NCBI GenBank assembly: GCA_965215995.1 | Contig: OZ244128.1 | Location: 4,154,001-4,218,000 of the forward strand | From: SZUA-309 sp965215995 | GTDB lineage: Bacteria > Pseudomonadota > Gammaproteobacteria > Pseudomonadales > Azotimanducaceae | Length of the DNA stretch: 64,000 bases | Direction of reading: 5' to 3' | Shown here: positions 16,080 to 25,157 of the stretch, one piece after another | Layout of the letters: every line of letters begins with the position of its first letter | How positions within the stretch are numbered: the first letter of the stretch is position 1 | Made by a program: the position numbers and the translations under genes | The notes under the pieces: model-generated | Told to the model about the DNA's origin: nothing | What the model saw: only the letters and a program-made list of their open reading frames with translations | Databases searched by the model: none

Positions 16080-18394
16080 TGAGCTGGCTGCGGCGCGGCA
16101 TTGCAGTCGTTCTGGTGCTCACGGTCGGGCTTGGCCTGGTCGCCTGGTATCAGTTGACTGCACCTATCCCGGAAGATGCTGCGACGGTTGTCGCGCCCGG
16201 GCTCAGCGCGCCAGCCACTGTCCGTTACGACGCGAACCGGCGCCCCTTTGTGCAGGCGGAGCGCTTCACCGATGCCGTCTTCGTCCAGGGCTGGCTGCAC
16301 GCTCGTGAGCGTTACTGGCAGATGGAGCTGCTTCGCCGGGCAGGGAAAGGCCGCCTCGCTGAACTGCTTGGCAGAGGCCTTCTGGCCACGGACGTCGAGA
16401 TCACGCTCGCCGGTGTGCCTGGTATGACGGAGCAGATGATCGCCAATGCCAGCGCTGAAACCATGGCGGTGGTGGACGCCTATGTTGCGGGGATCAATCT
16501 GGCAGTTGCGACGCTGCCCGCACCGCTTGAATTCCGCCTGCTCGGTGCCGAGCCCAGCCCCTGGTCCCGGGAGGATGTATTTGCCATTGGCGGCATCATG
16601 GCCTTCCAGTCCGGGCGGAACATGCGCAACGAGTTGCTCAGGCTATCGCTGATGGCCGGCCTGGATCAGGCGATGGCCGTGATCTTTACCGATCGATCCA
16701 CCCCTCAGGTGCCTGGCCGGATCGACTTCGATCGCTATCTGGCCATGGAGCGAGCGCTCCAGCAGGAACGCCCGTTCTTTCAACCACCACTGCTCGGCAG
16801 CAATGGCTGGGTGGTCGCACCTGACCGTTCGGCCACGGGCAACGCGTTGTTCGCCTTCGACTCCCACGACGGCTGGGGCATGCCGAGCCTCTTCTATGAG
16901 GTGCACCTGTTCTTTCAAGATGAATCCGTGCGGGGCTTTTCGGTGCCCGGTCTTCCCGGCGCGATTAACGGCTTCAACGAGTTCATGGCCTGGGGCTTCA
17001 CGAACATCGGGGATTCTCAGGACCTCTTTCTGGAGACTCGTGACCCGGAAGACCCGGGTCGGTTCAAGGGACGGGACGGCTGGTACCGGGCCGCAACCGA
17101 AACCGTCGAGATCCCGGTCAGTGGTCAGGAAGCACACGTTCTGTCGATTGTGCGCACGGAGAACGGACCGCTCATTCAGCACGACCCGCCGATCTCACTG
17201 CGCTGGTCGGCCCGGGAGATCGGCGACGACTACGGTCTCGATGGGCTCTTCCTGCTCAACCGCGCCACGTCCTTCGATGCCTTCATGGCGGCCATCGATC
17301 GCTTTCCGGCGCCGAGTGCCAACGTTACCTACGCCGATGTTGAAGGCAACATTGCTTACCGGACCCTGGGATTGCTCCCGCGGCGCGGTAAGGGTGACGG
17401 GCTCGTTCCGCTGAAAGCCGATGACCCCGAGAGCGACTGGCTCGAGCTGATGCCGCTGGCCTGGACGGAAGGGTCAGTGAACCTGCCGCGCTCGATCAAT
17501 CCTGCACAAGGATATCTGGTCAAGGCCAATGCCCGGGTGCTGCCGGAGCCGCCGCTGATCTCGGCAGACAACGCGCCCGGCTATCGCCAGGCTCGGCTGG
17601 AAGAGCTGCTGGCCGCCGGCAGCCCGGTCAGTTTCGCAGACATGGCCCGCTGGCAGGGCGACTGGCACAACAAGCAGGCCGAGTGGTTGCTGCCGGTGCT
17701 GATGTCCAAGATTGGCAATCATGCAGACACACAGGCCTACCGCGACCTGGCGCGCTGGCTGGAGGCGCCGGTGAACGAACCCGATCTGACGGCGCCAGTG
17801 CTGTTCAATGGCTGGTACATCGCCATTGCCAGGGAAGTATTCGAGCCCGCTCTCGGCCCCGAGAGGTTTCAGGCGCTGCTCGCCAACAGCTACCTGCTCA
17901 ATCACGCTCTGGATCGGTTGATTCTGGACGACGGCAGCTCGCCCTGGTGGCGGGGCGAGAAATCGGCGGCCATCGAGCGTGCGTTTGAGAGCATGGCCGC
18001 AGCGCGTGCCCGGGCACCACTGAGCTGGGGCGAAGCACACGGCCTCCTGTTCCGCCACGAAATGAGCGGTGCGGTGCCAGGCCTCGGCGCTCTCATCGAT
18101 CGCGGCCCTTATGCCTGGGGCGGCGGCAACCCGACCGTGGGTCGGGCCCGCTTTCGCTACGACCGGCCCTATGCGGCTACCGGCGGGGCCACTGTGCGGC
18201 TGGTGGTGGAAATGAGCCAGCCGATGCGGATCGGTGCCGTGATGCCGGGCGGTCAGTCCGGTCATCCGGCGAGTCCCCACTATGACGATCAGATCGAGAC
18301 CTGGATGGCGCGAAAGCTCGACACCATTGCGGCCACGGCAGAAGGTGCGGGTGATGTGGTGACGACGCTGTTACCCTCTGCGGATGCGGAGTAA
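16079..18394 (+). CDS. Penicillin-acylase family Ntn hydrolase
   Basis: A 771-residue precursor of a periplasmic amidase. An N-terminal hydrophobic segment (GIAVVLVLTVGLGLVAWYQLT) serves as signal or anchor. The alpha-chain is residues up to about 240; autoproteolysis would expose Ser241 in the LLGSNGWVVAPDRSATG motif as the N-terminal nucleophile of the beta-chain. FVQGWLHARERYWQMELLRRAGKGRLAE is the classic early block of the family. Members cleave penicillins, cephalosporins, N-acyl-homoserine lactones and other N-acyl amides. The gene overlaps the aminotransferase by one base and the DmpA-like peptidase gene starts 12 bp later, so the true substrate probably yields an amine or amino acid. 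Confidence 0.9.
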   Translation: MSWLRRGIAVVLVLTVGLGLVAWYQLTAPIPEDAATVVAPGLSAPATVRYDANRRPFVQAERFTDAVFVQGWLHARERYWQMELLRRAGKGRLAELLGRGLLATDVEITLAGVPGMTEQMIANASAETMAVVDAYVAGINLAVATLPAPLEFRLLGAEPSPWSREDVFAIGGIMAFQSGRNMRNELLRLSLMAGLDQAMAVIFTDRSTPQVPGRIDFDRYLAMERALQQERPFFQPPLLGSNGWVVAPDRSATGNALFAFDSHDGWGMPSLFYEVHLFFQDESVRGFSVPGLPGAINGFNEFMAWGFTNIGDSQDLFLETRDPEDPGRFKGRDGWYRAATETVEIPVSGQEAHVLSIVRTENGPLIQHDPPISLRWSAREIGDDYGLDGLFLLNRATSFDAFMAAIDRFPAPSANVTYADVEGNIAYRTLGLLPRRGKGDGLVPLKADDPESDWLELMPLAWTEGSVNLPRSINPAQGYLVKANARVLPEPPLISADNAPGYRQARLEELLAAGSPVSFADMARWQGDWHNKQAEWLLPVLMSKIGNHADTQAYRDLARWLEAPVNEPDLTAPVLFNGWYIAIAREVFEPALGPERFQALLANSYLLNHALDRLILDDGSSPWWRGEKSAAIERAFESMAAARARAPLSWGEAHGLLFRHEMSGAVPGLGALIDRGPYAWGGGNPTVGRARFRYDRPYAATGGATVRLVVEMSQPMRIGAVMPGGQSGHPASPHYDDQIETWMARKLDTIAATAEGAGDVVTTLLPSADAE

Positions 18395-18406
18395 GTGCGA
18401 GGGAAG

Positions 18407-19585
18407 ATGAAGGCGAAGCGATTCAACCTGTTGATTGTCGTGCTTTGCGTCTGCACGGTGCCGCTCGCCGCGGAGGAACGGCCGAGCGCCAGAGACCTGG
18501 GTGTGCAGATCGGTATCTTCGAGCCGGGTGCGTTCAATGCCATCACCGACGTGGCCGGGGTGCTGGTCGGCCATGCCACCAAGGTGGAAGGGGACGACAT
18601 CCGCACCGGGGTGACCGCGATCATCCCGGGTCCCGGCAACCTCTACACGCAGCCGATGCCCGCCTGGATCCACTCGGGTAACGGTTACGGCAAGCTGATC
18701 GGCGAGACCCAGGTGCGGGAGTTCGGTGAGATCGAAACGCCCATACTGCTGACCTGCACACTCTGTGTCTGGCAGGCTGCGGATGCGCTCAAGGCCTGGA
18801 TCTACGAGCAGCCTGGCATGGGTGAACACACCGTGAACCCCGTCGTTGGTGAAACCAACGATTCCATCGTGAACGACATGTGGGCCAACCCGGTGGGCGA
18901 ATCCGAGGTTTATTCGGCTTTGAACAGCGCTCGCTCCGGTGCGGTGGCCGAAGGAAGCATCGGGGCAGGCACCGGCACTCAGGCCTTTGGCTTCAAAGGC
19001 GGCATCGGCACCAGTTCGAGAGTGCTGCCTGATTCGCTGGGTGGTCACACGATCGGCGTTCTTGTGCAGACCAATTTTGGTGGGGTGCTGAGCCTCAATG
19101 GCGCGCCTGTGGGACGCGCTTTGGGCCAGTTTCCGTACGCCGATGAGACCCTGCCGGGTGATGAGGATGTGGAAGACGGCTCGATCATGATGGTGGTGGC
19201 AACGGATGCGCCTCTGCATCCGAAGGGCCTCGAGCGGCTGTCTAAGCGCGCCATGATGGGCCTCGCCCGTACCGGCTCCTACGCCAGCAACGGATCCGGC
19301 GATTACGTGATCGCTTTTTCCACGCATCCGGACGTGCGCCAGCCGCGGGAGAGCCTGGCGCCTGTGAGCGGGCCGCGACTTGTCAACGCTGCCATGTCGC
19401 CTCTCTTCCTGGCGACAGTAGAGGCGACGGAGGAGGCCATCGTCAATGCGCTCTTGAAGGCGACCACGGTGACCAGCAGCCGCGGCACTCTGGAAGCCAT
19501 CGATATCGATGCCGTGCGTGACGTGCTTGAGCAGCACAAGGTAACCAACTGGGATGAGACGCTGCCGCCGCGCGGCGGCCGTTAA
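18407..19585 (+). CDS. P1-family (DmpA/BapA-type) self-cleaving aminopeptidase
   Basis: A 392-residue exported Ntn-like peptidase. ATG 18407 is preferred to GTG 18395 since GAGG lies just upstream and the signal peptide (MKAKRFNLLIVVLCVCTVPLAAE) then starts correctly. The family cleavage site is seen as Gly183-Ser184 in AEGSIGAGTG, where Ser184 becomes the nucleophile, followed by FKGGIGTSSR. The front block ITDVAGVLVGHAT is also diagnostic. Members include L-aminopeptidase D-Ala-esterase (DmpA) and beta-aminopeptidases (BapA), which uniquely hydrolyse beta-peptides. It sits between an N-acyl amidase and a rhodanese, within a catabolic operon. Confidence 0.9.
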   Translation: MKAKRFNLLIVVLCVCTVPLAAEERPSARDLGVQIGIFEPGAFNAITDVAGVLVGHATKVEGDDIRTGVTAIIPGPGNLYTQPMPAWIHSGNGYGKLIGETQVREFGEIETPILLTCTLCVWQAADALKAWIYEQPGMGEHTVNPVVGETNDSIVNDMWANPVGESEVYSALNSARSGAVAEGSIGAGTGTQAFGFKGGIGTSSRVLPDSLGGHTIGVLVQTNFGGVLSLNGAPVGRALGQFPYADETLPGDEDVEDGSIMMVVATDAPLHPKGLERLSKRAMMGLARTGSYASNGSGDYVIAFSTHPDVRQPRESLAPVSGPRLVNAAMSPLFLATVEATEEAIVNALLKATTVTSSRGTLEAIDIDAVRDVLEQHKVTNWDETLPPRGGR

Positions 19586-19597
19586 TGGGAGATAACC

Positions 19598-20470
19598 ATG
19601 AGCTACGCGAAACCCGAGTACCTGATCGAAGCCGAGGCCCTTGCCGGTGACCTGGCTGATGAGAATCTGAAGATCTTTGATGCGACCGTGCACCTGGTCC
19701 CGGCGGAAAAGGGCTACCGGGCGGAATCCGGTCTGACGGACTACCAGAAGGGCCATATTCCCGGCGCCGCCTTCCTGGACCAGATCCGTGCCGTATCAGA
19801 TACCAGCACCGGTCTTGGCTTCTCGTTGCCAGCGCCACAGGCGCTGCAGGACGGTCTGCGCAGCGTCGGCATCAACGACGGCGATCGAATCGTCGTCTAT
19901 TCCACGGCTCACATGATGTGGGCCACCCGGGCCTGGTGGTTGCTGCACTACGCGGGCCTCGGCAATGTAGCGGTGCTGAACGGCGGCTTCCGCGCCTGGC
20001 AGGAGGCCGGTCTCGAGACCAGCACGGAGGCCGCGACCTTTGCAGACGGCGATGTGACCGTGCGACCAAGGCCGGAGCGGTTCGTGAATCAGTCCGAGGT
20101 GCTGGCCGCGATAGGTGATGGTGCAATCTGCACGGTCAATGCGTTGTCGCCCGACGTCTATACCGGCGAAGGCAAGATGAGTTATGGCCGCAAGGGTCAC
20201 ATCACCGGTTCGGTGAACGTCTACTACGACGAGTTGCTCGACGCAGGTCGCTTCCGGTCGGCAGATGAGTTGCATGCAGCCTTGTCAGGTAAAGGACTGC
20301 TCGATGCCGAGCAGGTCATCGCTTACTGCGGCGGTGGTATCTCGGCCACGATCGACGCGCTGGCTTGTCTGCTGGTAGGAAAGGATGAGGTTGCCGTGTA
20401 CGACGGCTCCATGTCCGAGTGGGTGCGCGACGAGAGTCTGCCGATGACCCTGGGTGCTGAGCCGGGCTGA
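19598..20470 (+). CDS. Two-domain sulfurtransferase (thiosulfate/3-mercaptopyruvate)
   Basis: A 290-residue tandem rhodanese. The first domain (1-140) is structural, with GHIPGAAFLDQIRAVSD and a YSTAHMMWATRAWW loop lacking the cysteine. The second domain has the catalytic Cys244 in the loop CGGGISA, preceded by GHITGSVNVYYDEL. The loop differs from the CRKGVT of thiosulfate rhodanese and the CGSGVTA of mercaptopyruvate enzymes, so the donor is uncertain. It begins 12 bp after the peptidase and ends the operon. A role in sulfur handling of the acylase/peptidase products is speculative. Confidence 0.9.
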   Translation: MSYAKPEYLIEAEALAGDLADENLKIFDATVHLVPAEKGYRAESGLTDYQKGHIPGAAFLDQIRAVSDTSTGLGFSLPAPQALQDGLRSVGINDGDRIVVYSTAHMMWATRAWWLLHYAGLGNVAVLNGGFRAWQEAGLETSTEAATFADGDVTVRPRPERFVNQSEVLAAIGDGAICTVNALSPDVYTGEGKMSYGRKGHITGSVNVYYDELLDAGRFRSADELHAALSGKGLLDAEQVIAYCGGGISATIDALACLLVGKDEVAVYDGSMSEWVRDESLPMTLGAEPG

Positions 20471-20492
20471 GCCCGGCTTCAGGCGAACGCGT

Positions 20493-21062
20493 CTACCGGG
20501 CCATTGCGTAGAACTCGTCGTTCGGCCGCATGGCGGAGAGGTTGGCGAGACGATTGCTTTGCGCGAAGAAGGCGCTGATGGCACCTATATCCCAGATGTC
20601 ATCATCGCTGAAATCGTGCGCACGCAAGGCGGCGAAGTCCTCCTCGCCAACTGCCGCGGCATCCCGACTCACCTTCATGGCGAAATCGAGCATTGCCCGC
20701 TGCCGGTCGGACACATCTGCCTTGCGGTAATTAATGGCAACCTGATCCGCGATGAGCGGGTTCTTCGCCCGGATGCGAAGAATGGCGCCGTGTGCAACCA
20801 CGCAGTACTGGCACTCGTTGGCAGCGGACGTGGCGACGACGATCATCTCCCGTTCGGCTTTGGTCAGGCCGCTGTCCCGTTCCATGAGCGCATCGTGATG
20901 TGCGAAGAAGGCACGAAACTCATCGGGTCGGTGGGCCAGCGCCAGAAAGACGTTGGGCACGAAACCGGATTTTTCCTGCACGGCTTCGATTCTCGAGCGG
21001 ATGTCGTCCGGCAGATCGTCGAGCGCCGGTACCGGGAAACGACTGATGGAGTGGTTAGACAT
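20493..21062 (-). CDS. AhpD-like peroxidase-related protein
   Basis: A 189-residue all-helical protein of the AhpD/carboxymuconolactone decarboxylase superfamily. The redox motif is Cys84-x-x-Cys87 with His91 (ECQYCVVAHG), the catalytic set of alkyl-hydroperoxide reductase AhpD. Length and the leading FPVPALDDLPDDIR match the 'peroxidase-related enzyme' branch. MSNHSISRF at 21062 is the preferred start: upstream in-frame codons would add an unlikely basic extension. It converges with the rhodanese, 22 bp apart. The usual partner AhpC is not in the window. Confidence 0.88.
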   Translation of the reverse strand: MSNHSISRFPVPALDDLPDDIRSRIEAVQEKSGFVPNVFLALAHRPDEFRAFFAHHDALMERDSGLTKAEREMIVVATSAANECQYCVVAHGAILRIRAKNPLIADQVAINYRKADVSDRQRAMLDFAMKVSRDAAAVGEEDFAALRAHDFSDDDIWDIGAISAFFAQSNRLANLSAMRPNDEFYAMAR

Positions 21063-21216
21063 GTGTTTTCCTGGTTCTTGGGTCGATACGTTCATGCTCA
21101 GCAGCTTGAGCAGCAGTTTGGATTTAATGCTCAAGGCGAATGTCAGGAATTGTTTCTTATGACGTTACCACAGCCCGTTCTGCACGCGGAACACAGCCGC
21201 GGTAGGCAGGCGCTGC

Positions 21217-22004
21217 TCACAAATGACGCAGAAAAGACTCCGGATTGTTCAGAAATGCACGGGTGATGCTCACGTGCTCCACATCGTCCCAGGCGACGGC
21301 TGCAGGTGGGGATTGATTGAAATCCAGGATCTGCGCCTCCGGCAGCGCCATCAGGATCGGTGAGTGGGTGGCGATGATGAATTGAGCGTCGTTGGCCACC
21401 GCATCCTGGATCATGGCGATGAGGGCGATCACGTTGGTGGGGGAGAGCGGGGTTCCGGCTCGTCCATCAGGTAGAGGCCGGCTTTGTTGATTCGAGCCCG
21501 GAACAGATCGAGGTAGAGCTCGCCGTGCGATCGGGCGAAAGGATCTGCGCCATAGCGCTCGCGCAGGGCTTCCGATTGAGCCCGGGCCATGCCGACCGCC
21601 CTCTCACGGCCCCAATCTCCGGGCACGCTCTGGGCTAGCTCCGCGGCAATAGCCTCGTGCTCGCGCGTCGTCTGCTGAACGGATTGCAGAAAGCCAGTGG
21701 CATCATCGGCTCGGAAGAAGAAGCCGTGTCGGATGGGTGCGCTGCGCGCGAAGCGGAATGCGGGTACTGCGGCCCTCGCGGAAGTCATCAGCGGATGGTC
21801 TTCCACTGCCTGGCGGCCGAGAGAGGGTAGTCGGTGGCCGGCAGCGATGATCTCCAGAAGCGTGGACTTACCGCTGCCGTTGTCCCCGATCAGAAAGGTG
21901 ACAGGTGCGGTGAACTCCAGTCTGGTGAATGACTCGAACAGCGGTAAGGTGAAGGGGTGGCCTTCACCTGATTCCAGAAGCGTCAGAGATCTCAGCAGCG
22001 TCAT
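21217..22004 (-). pseudogene. AAA-type ATPase interrupted by a one-base deletion
   Basis: Two adjacent frames make one ABC/SMC-like predicted ATPase. The N-terminal frame (22004 down to 21429) holds Walker A GDNGSGKST (residues 40-48) and Walker B LYLMDEPE (Asp181-Glu182). The C-terminal frame (21432 down to 21217) holds the switch histidine in IIATHSPILMA. Adding one base near 21452 restores DEPE-A-PLSPTNVIALIAMI and a single reading frame of 263 codons including the stop. The break sits beside a run of four C on the coding strand, so a real mutation or a base-calling error are both possible. The two frames overlap as GTGA, leaving a small chance of coupled translation. Similar ATPases (putative AAA family, sometimes toxin-antitoxin-like) have unknown roles. 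It follows the VOC gene by 8 bp. Confidence 0.8.
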
Positions 22005-22012
22005 CGAAGGAA

Positions 22013-22615
22013 TCAGTCCCCTGCATCGTCCTGATCGGGAGTGCCCTGGCGCAACGCATACAGAGCCCCGTACTCCGGATACTCGTTCAGAACTTCGATA
22101 GCCACCCCCAGCGGTGGTCCGACGGTCTCTCGAAGCGCTTCCGGTGTGGGCAACTGACCGCCTGTTTTGATGACATCGTCCACGAACGCCTTCATCTCCT
22201 GGCGCACCTGGTCACGACGCTCACGCTCCTCTGCTTCGATCTTGCCCTCGAACGAGAGTCTGTTGCCCCAGGGATCTTCGATCACGACTTCCGGGAACTC
22301 ATACGGTGGCGCACGGTTGATCTGCACGGCGTCGGGGCGGCGCTGGTTCCACTCCTCGACCAGCAACTCCAGACCGCTGACGTCCAGATGGATTGAAGCC
22401 GGTCCCGGGGCATCCGGTTGCTCGTTGATCATGAAGGTAAAACGGTCCCTGGACAGGAATCCTACGGCCGGCATGCCAGGAGCTTCCCGCCATTCTGCGT
22501 CCAGGTTGAAGCCGAGCCATTGCACGTAATGCGCTTTGGCTTGCGCGAAATCACCAACCGCAAGGGCGGGTCGGGGAGGATGCAATACGGGGCTCTTGCG
22601 GGGTGTTTGACTCAT
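22013..22615 (-). CDS. Glyoxalase/bleomycin-resistance (VOC) superfamily protein
   Basis: A 200-residue VOC-fold protein. The first 120 residues are the domain: RPALAVGDFAQAKAHYVQWLGFNLDAEW, FMINEQPDAPGPASIHLDV and VIEDPWGNRLSFEGK (the terminal metal-type Glu). The C-terminal 75 residues are a charged helical extension of unknown use. The start at 22615 is set by a GGAGG directly upstream (22621-22625 on the + strand). It is upstream of, and probably co-transcribed with, the frameshifted ATPase. The substrate cannot be predicted; VOC proteins cover isomerases, dioxygenases and drug binders. Confidence 0.83.
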   Translation of the reverse strand: MSQTPRKSPVLHPPRPALAVGDFAQAKAHYVQWLGFNLDAEWREAPGMPAVGFLSRDRFTFMINEQPDAPGPASIHLDVSGLELLVEEWNQRRPDAVQINRAPPYEFPEVVIEDPWGNRLSFEGKIEAEERERRDQVRQEMKAFVDDVIKTGGQLPTPEALRETVGPPLGVAIEVLNEYPEYGALYALRQGTPDQDDAGD

Positions 22616-22687
22616 GCTCACCTCCGTTCGGTTGAGTCGGCTGGAGGGTCCGGGCATTCTGATCGGAAAAGTACTGACTGAGCAACA

Positions 22688-23758
22688 ATGAACAGGAAAA
22701 TCGGTTTCATCGGCTGTGGCCACATTGCCAGATTCCATGCCCGCAACGTTCGTGACGCGATTACCCGGCACGGCATTGACCTCGACTATGACGCGGTCTG
22801 CGACCTCGACCTGGGCCGAGCCGAGGCATTTGCCGAGATCGCCGGTTGCTCGCTTGTTACAGACCGGGCCGCTGAAGTCATAGATGCCTGTGACGTGATC
22901 TACATCTGCACGGAAACGGCTGCGCATCAGGATCTGGTTTCAGCTGCGGTGGCAGCCGGCAAGCACCTCTTCTGCGAAAAGCCCCTGGCGCGCAATCTTG
23001 CTGATGCCCGGTCGATGACGGAGCAGGTTCGGGCGGCCGGTGTCATCAATCAGGTCGGCCTGGTGCTGCACTTCAGTCCGGTCTACCGGGTGCTCCAGGC
23101 GCTGATGGCTGAGGACTGGGGAGAGCTTCTGTCTGCCCACATGCGCGACGATCAGTGCTTCCCCACCGGCGATCACTACGGGTCCACCTGGCGTGCAGAC
23201 CCGGAGCGGGCCGGTAGCGGAACGTTGCTCGAACACTCCATCCACGACCTGGACCTTTTCCGGTGGCTGTTCGGGGAAGTGGAAGCCGTGCACTGCCACA
23301 CCCGGGAAACCTCCGGGCACGCCGGTATTGAAGACATCGCTCATGTCCGTTTCCTGCATGAGGGCGGACACAGCAGCACGCTGGCCAGCATCTGGCATGC
23401 CATGCCCGCCCGTCAGTCCAGCCGCTCTCTGGAGGTCTTTTTCGAGCGAGCCCGGTTTACCACCGAGAGCGATTACTTCGGTGCGATCAGCATGGAGGTG
23501 GCGGGTAAGAATCCGGTTGTGTTGTCCCATGACGAGGTGCTGAGCAGGTTCATGCAGATGGAGGGCCTCGACCCGGCCGACGAAGACCTGCGGAGCCTGG
23601 CAGGGCTGGGGGATCGGCGATTCCTGGAGGCAGTGGTTCACGGCGAGCCTGCAGCACCATCGTTCGCAGATGCCCTTCGTGCGCATGAGATCGTCGACGC
23701 CTGCTATCGGAGCGCGAGTTCCGCGGCGCGACAGGCACCGGTCGATATTTCCTGCTAA
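22688..23758 (+). CDS. Gfo/Idh/MocA family NAD(P)-dependent oxidoreductase
   Basis: A 356-residue oxidoreductase. The Rossmann start is KIGFIGCGHIARFHARN; the conserved EKPLARN (residues 98-104 region, catalytic Lys) follows after AAVAAGKHLFC. The C-terminal substrate domain has GSGTLLEHSIHDLDLFRWLFGEVEAVHC, with the family His-Asp pair. Such enzymes act on sugars, inositols or bile-pigment-like substrates. It starts 72 bp from the divergent VOC gene and is followed 40 bp later by the DJ-1-like gene. No sugar transport genes are nearby, so the substrate is open. Confidence 0.9.
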   Translation: MNRKIGFIGCGHIARFHARNVRDAITRHGIDLDYDAVCDLDLGRAEAFAEIAGCSLVTDRAAEVIDACDVIYICTETAAHQDLVSAAVAAGKHLFCEKPLARNLADARSMTEQVRAAGVINQVGLVLHFSPVYRVLQALMAEDWGELLSAHMRDDQCFPTGDHYGSTWRADPERAGSGTLLEHSIHDLDLFRWLFGEVEAVHCHTRETSGHAGIEDIAHVRFLHEGGHSSTLASIWHAMPARQSSRSLEVFFERARFTTESDYFGAISMEVAGKNPVVLSHDEVLSRFMQMEGLDPADEDLRSLAGLGDRRFLEAVVHGEPAAPSFADALRAHEIVDACYRSASSAARQAPVDISC

Positions 23759-23798
23759 GTTTCCCGACAACCTGTTTTGCGAATGCGTGGGGCGTGAC

Positions 23799-24422
23799 AT
23801 GAAGCGACTGGGTGCGATTCTGTACAACGACTTCGAGTTGCTGGATGCCTACGGGCCGCTCGAGATGTTCGGCTGTCTGGGGGACCAGGTGGAGATCGTT
23901 GTGATCGCGGAAGAGAAAGGTCCGGTCAAGTCATCCGGTGGGCCTAAGACACTCGCTGAGTACGACTTCGGTGACGCACCGGATCTGGATCTGATCCTCC
24001 TGCCAGGAGGTTTCGGCACCATCCCGGAGTTGGAGAACGAGGCGATCCTGAACTTTCTGCGCGATCGTTGCCCAACCTCCGAGATCACCATGAGTGTCTG
24101 CTCCGGCTCTGCGCTGTTGGCGAAAGCCGGTCTGCTCGATGGTCTTCCGGCCACATCAAACAAGATGTTCTTTTCTCTGGCCAGTACTCAGAGCGATGCA
24201 GTGGACTGGAAAGTAGCTGCTCGCTGGGTGGATGCGGGCCGTTACGTGACATCGTCGGGGGTCTCCGCCGGCACGGACATGGCGCTGGCCGTAATCGCCC
24301 GGCTCTTTGGCGCCGAGGCGGCAGAGTCTGTCGCCCGCTTCACCGAGTATCAGTGGCACGCGGACGCGGATGACGATCCGTTCAAGGCCTATCTCAATCA
24401 GGCGGAAGGCATGGCTGGATAG
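23799..24422 (+). CDS. DJ-1/PfpI family protein
   Basis: A 207-residue class I glutamine-amidotransferase-like protein. The nucleophile elbow is SVCSGSALLAKAG with Cys101. The start MKRLGAILYNDFELLDAYGPLEMFG and the conserved LLPGGFGT are typical of the isonitrile-hydratase-like/AraC-N-terminal-like branch. The family includes isonitrile hydratase, chaperone and deglycase-like activities. It is likely co-transcribed with the upstream oxidoreductase and the downstream methyltransferase (9 bp gap). Confidence 0.87.
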   Translation: MKRLGAILYNDFELLDAYGPLEMFGCLGDQVEIVVIAEEKGPVKSSGGPKTLAEYDFGDAPDLDLILLPGGFGTIPELENEAILNFLRDRCPTSEITMSVCSGSALLAKAGLLDGLPATSNKMFFSLASTQSDAVDWKVAARWVDAGRYVTSSGVSAGTDMALAVIARLFGAEAAESVARFTEYQWHADADDDPFKAYLNQAEGMAG

Positions 24423-24431
24423 GATCGCCCG

Positions 24432-25127
24432 ATGGCAGCACAGGAAATAAGCACGGTCCAGGTGGCCATTCGACTCGTCATCCTGTCCGCCATCTTTCCA
24501 CTATTCCTGTTTCCCTTTGCCGGCCGCTGGGACTGGGGCGTGGCTTGGGTGCTCATCGCGATCATGGCGGTAGCCACTCTGCTCAGCCGCTTGCTGCTGG
24601 TGCGTGTGCATCCAGATCTCCTGAGTGAACGGGCCAGCTCTCTGGACGCGGAGAACACCAAGCCCTGGGACAAGGTGCTTGCACCGGCCATGGGGCTCAC
24701 GCCGCTGCTCGTGCTGGTCGTGGCTGGCCTGGACGAGCGCCATCAGTGGTCGCCCACGCTGAGCCTGGGCGTGCAGGTGGTCGGGCTCGTGCTGGCCGCC
24801 GTAGGTTACGGGATTGCCACCTGGGCCATGCTCAGCAACCGGTTTTTCTCCGGCGTGGTGCGCATCCAGACGGAACGGAACCACGAAGTGGTCGATAGCG
24901 GTCCGTATGCCTTCGTCCGGCATCCCGGCTACACCGGCAACCTCATTGCCGGGCTTGGTTTTCCCCTGGCACTTTCCTCGTTGTGGGCCCTCCTGCCCCT
25001 GCTGCTCGTCCTGATCGTCACAGTGATCCGCACCCGGCTGGAGGACGAGACACTGCAGAAAGAGCTCCCGGGCTACGCAGAGTTCACCAGCAGGACGCGC
25101 TACCGGCTCGTGCCAGGGATCTGGTGA
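24432..25127 (+). CDS. Isoprenylcysteine carboxyl methyltransferase-like membrane protein
   Basis: A 231-residue membrane protein with five hydrophobic helices and the C-terminal ICMT/PEMT signature. The signature region reads TERNHEVVDSGPYAFVRHPGYTG, then RTRLEDETLQKELPGYAEF and RYRLVPGIW. This part binds S-adenosylmethionine in eukaryotic and archaeal ICMT. Bacterial members have mostly unknown substrates, possibly phospholipids or small lipids. The stop is 31 bp before the PQQ dehydrogenase start. Confidence 0.85.
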   Translation: MAAQEISTVQVAIRLVILSAIFPLFLFPFAGRWDWGVAWVLIAIMAVATLLSRLLLVRVHPDLLSERASSLDAENTKPWDKVLAPAMGLTPLLVLVVAGLDERHQWSPTLSLGVQVVGLVLAAVGYGIATWAMLSNRFFSGVVRIQTERNHEVVDSGPYAFVRHPGYTGNLIAGLGFPLALSSLWALLPLLLVLIVTVIRTRLEDETLQKELPGYAEFTSRTRYRLVPGIW

Positions 25128-25157
25128 ACAGGCCCTAGACTGGGCATTGAGGGGGAG

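Noticed and set aside
18371..19756. Long antisense open frame of 461 codons opposite the P1 peptidase gene
   Set aside because: It mirrors a well-supported peptidase with signal peptide and self-cleavage motif. Long antisense frames are expected from GC-rich codon bias.
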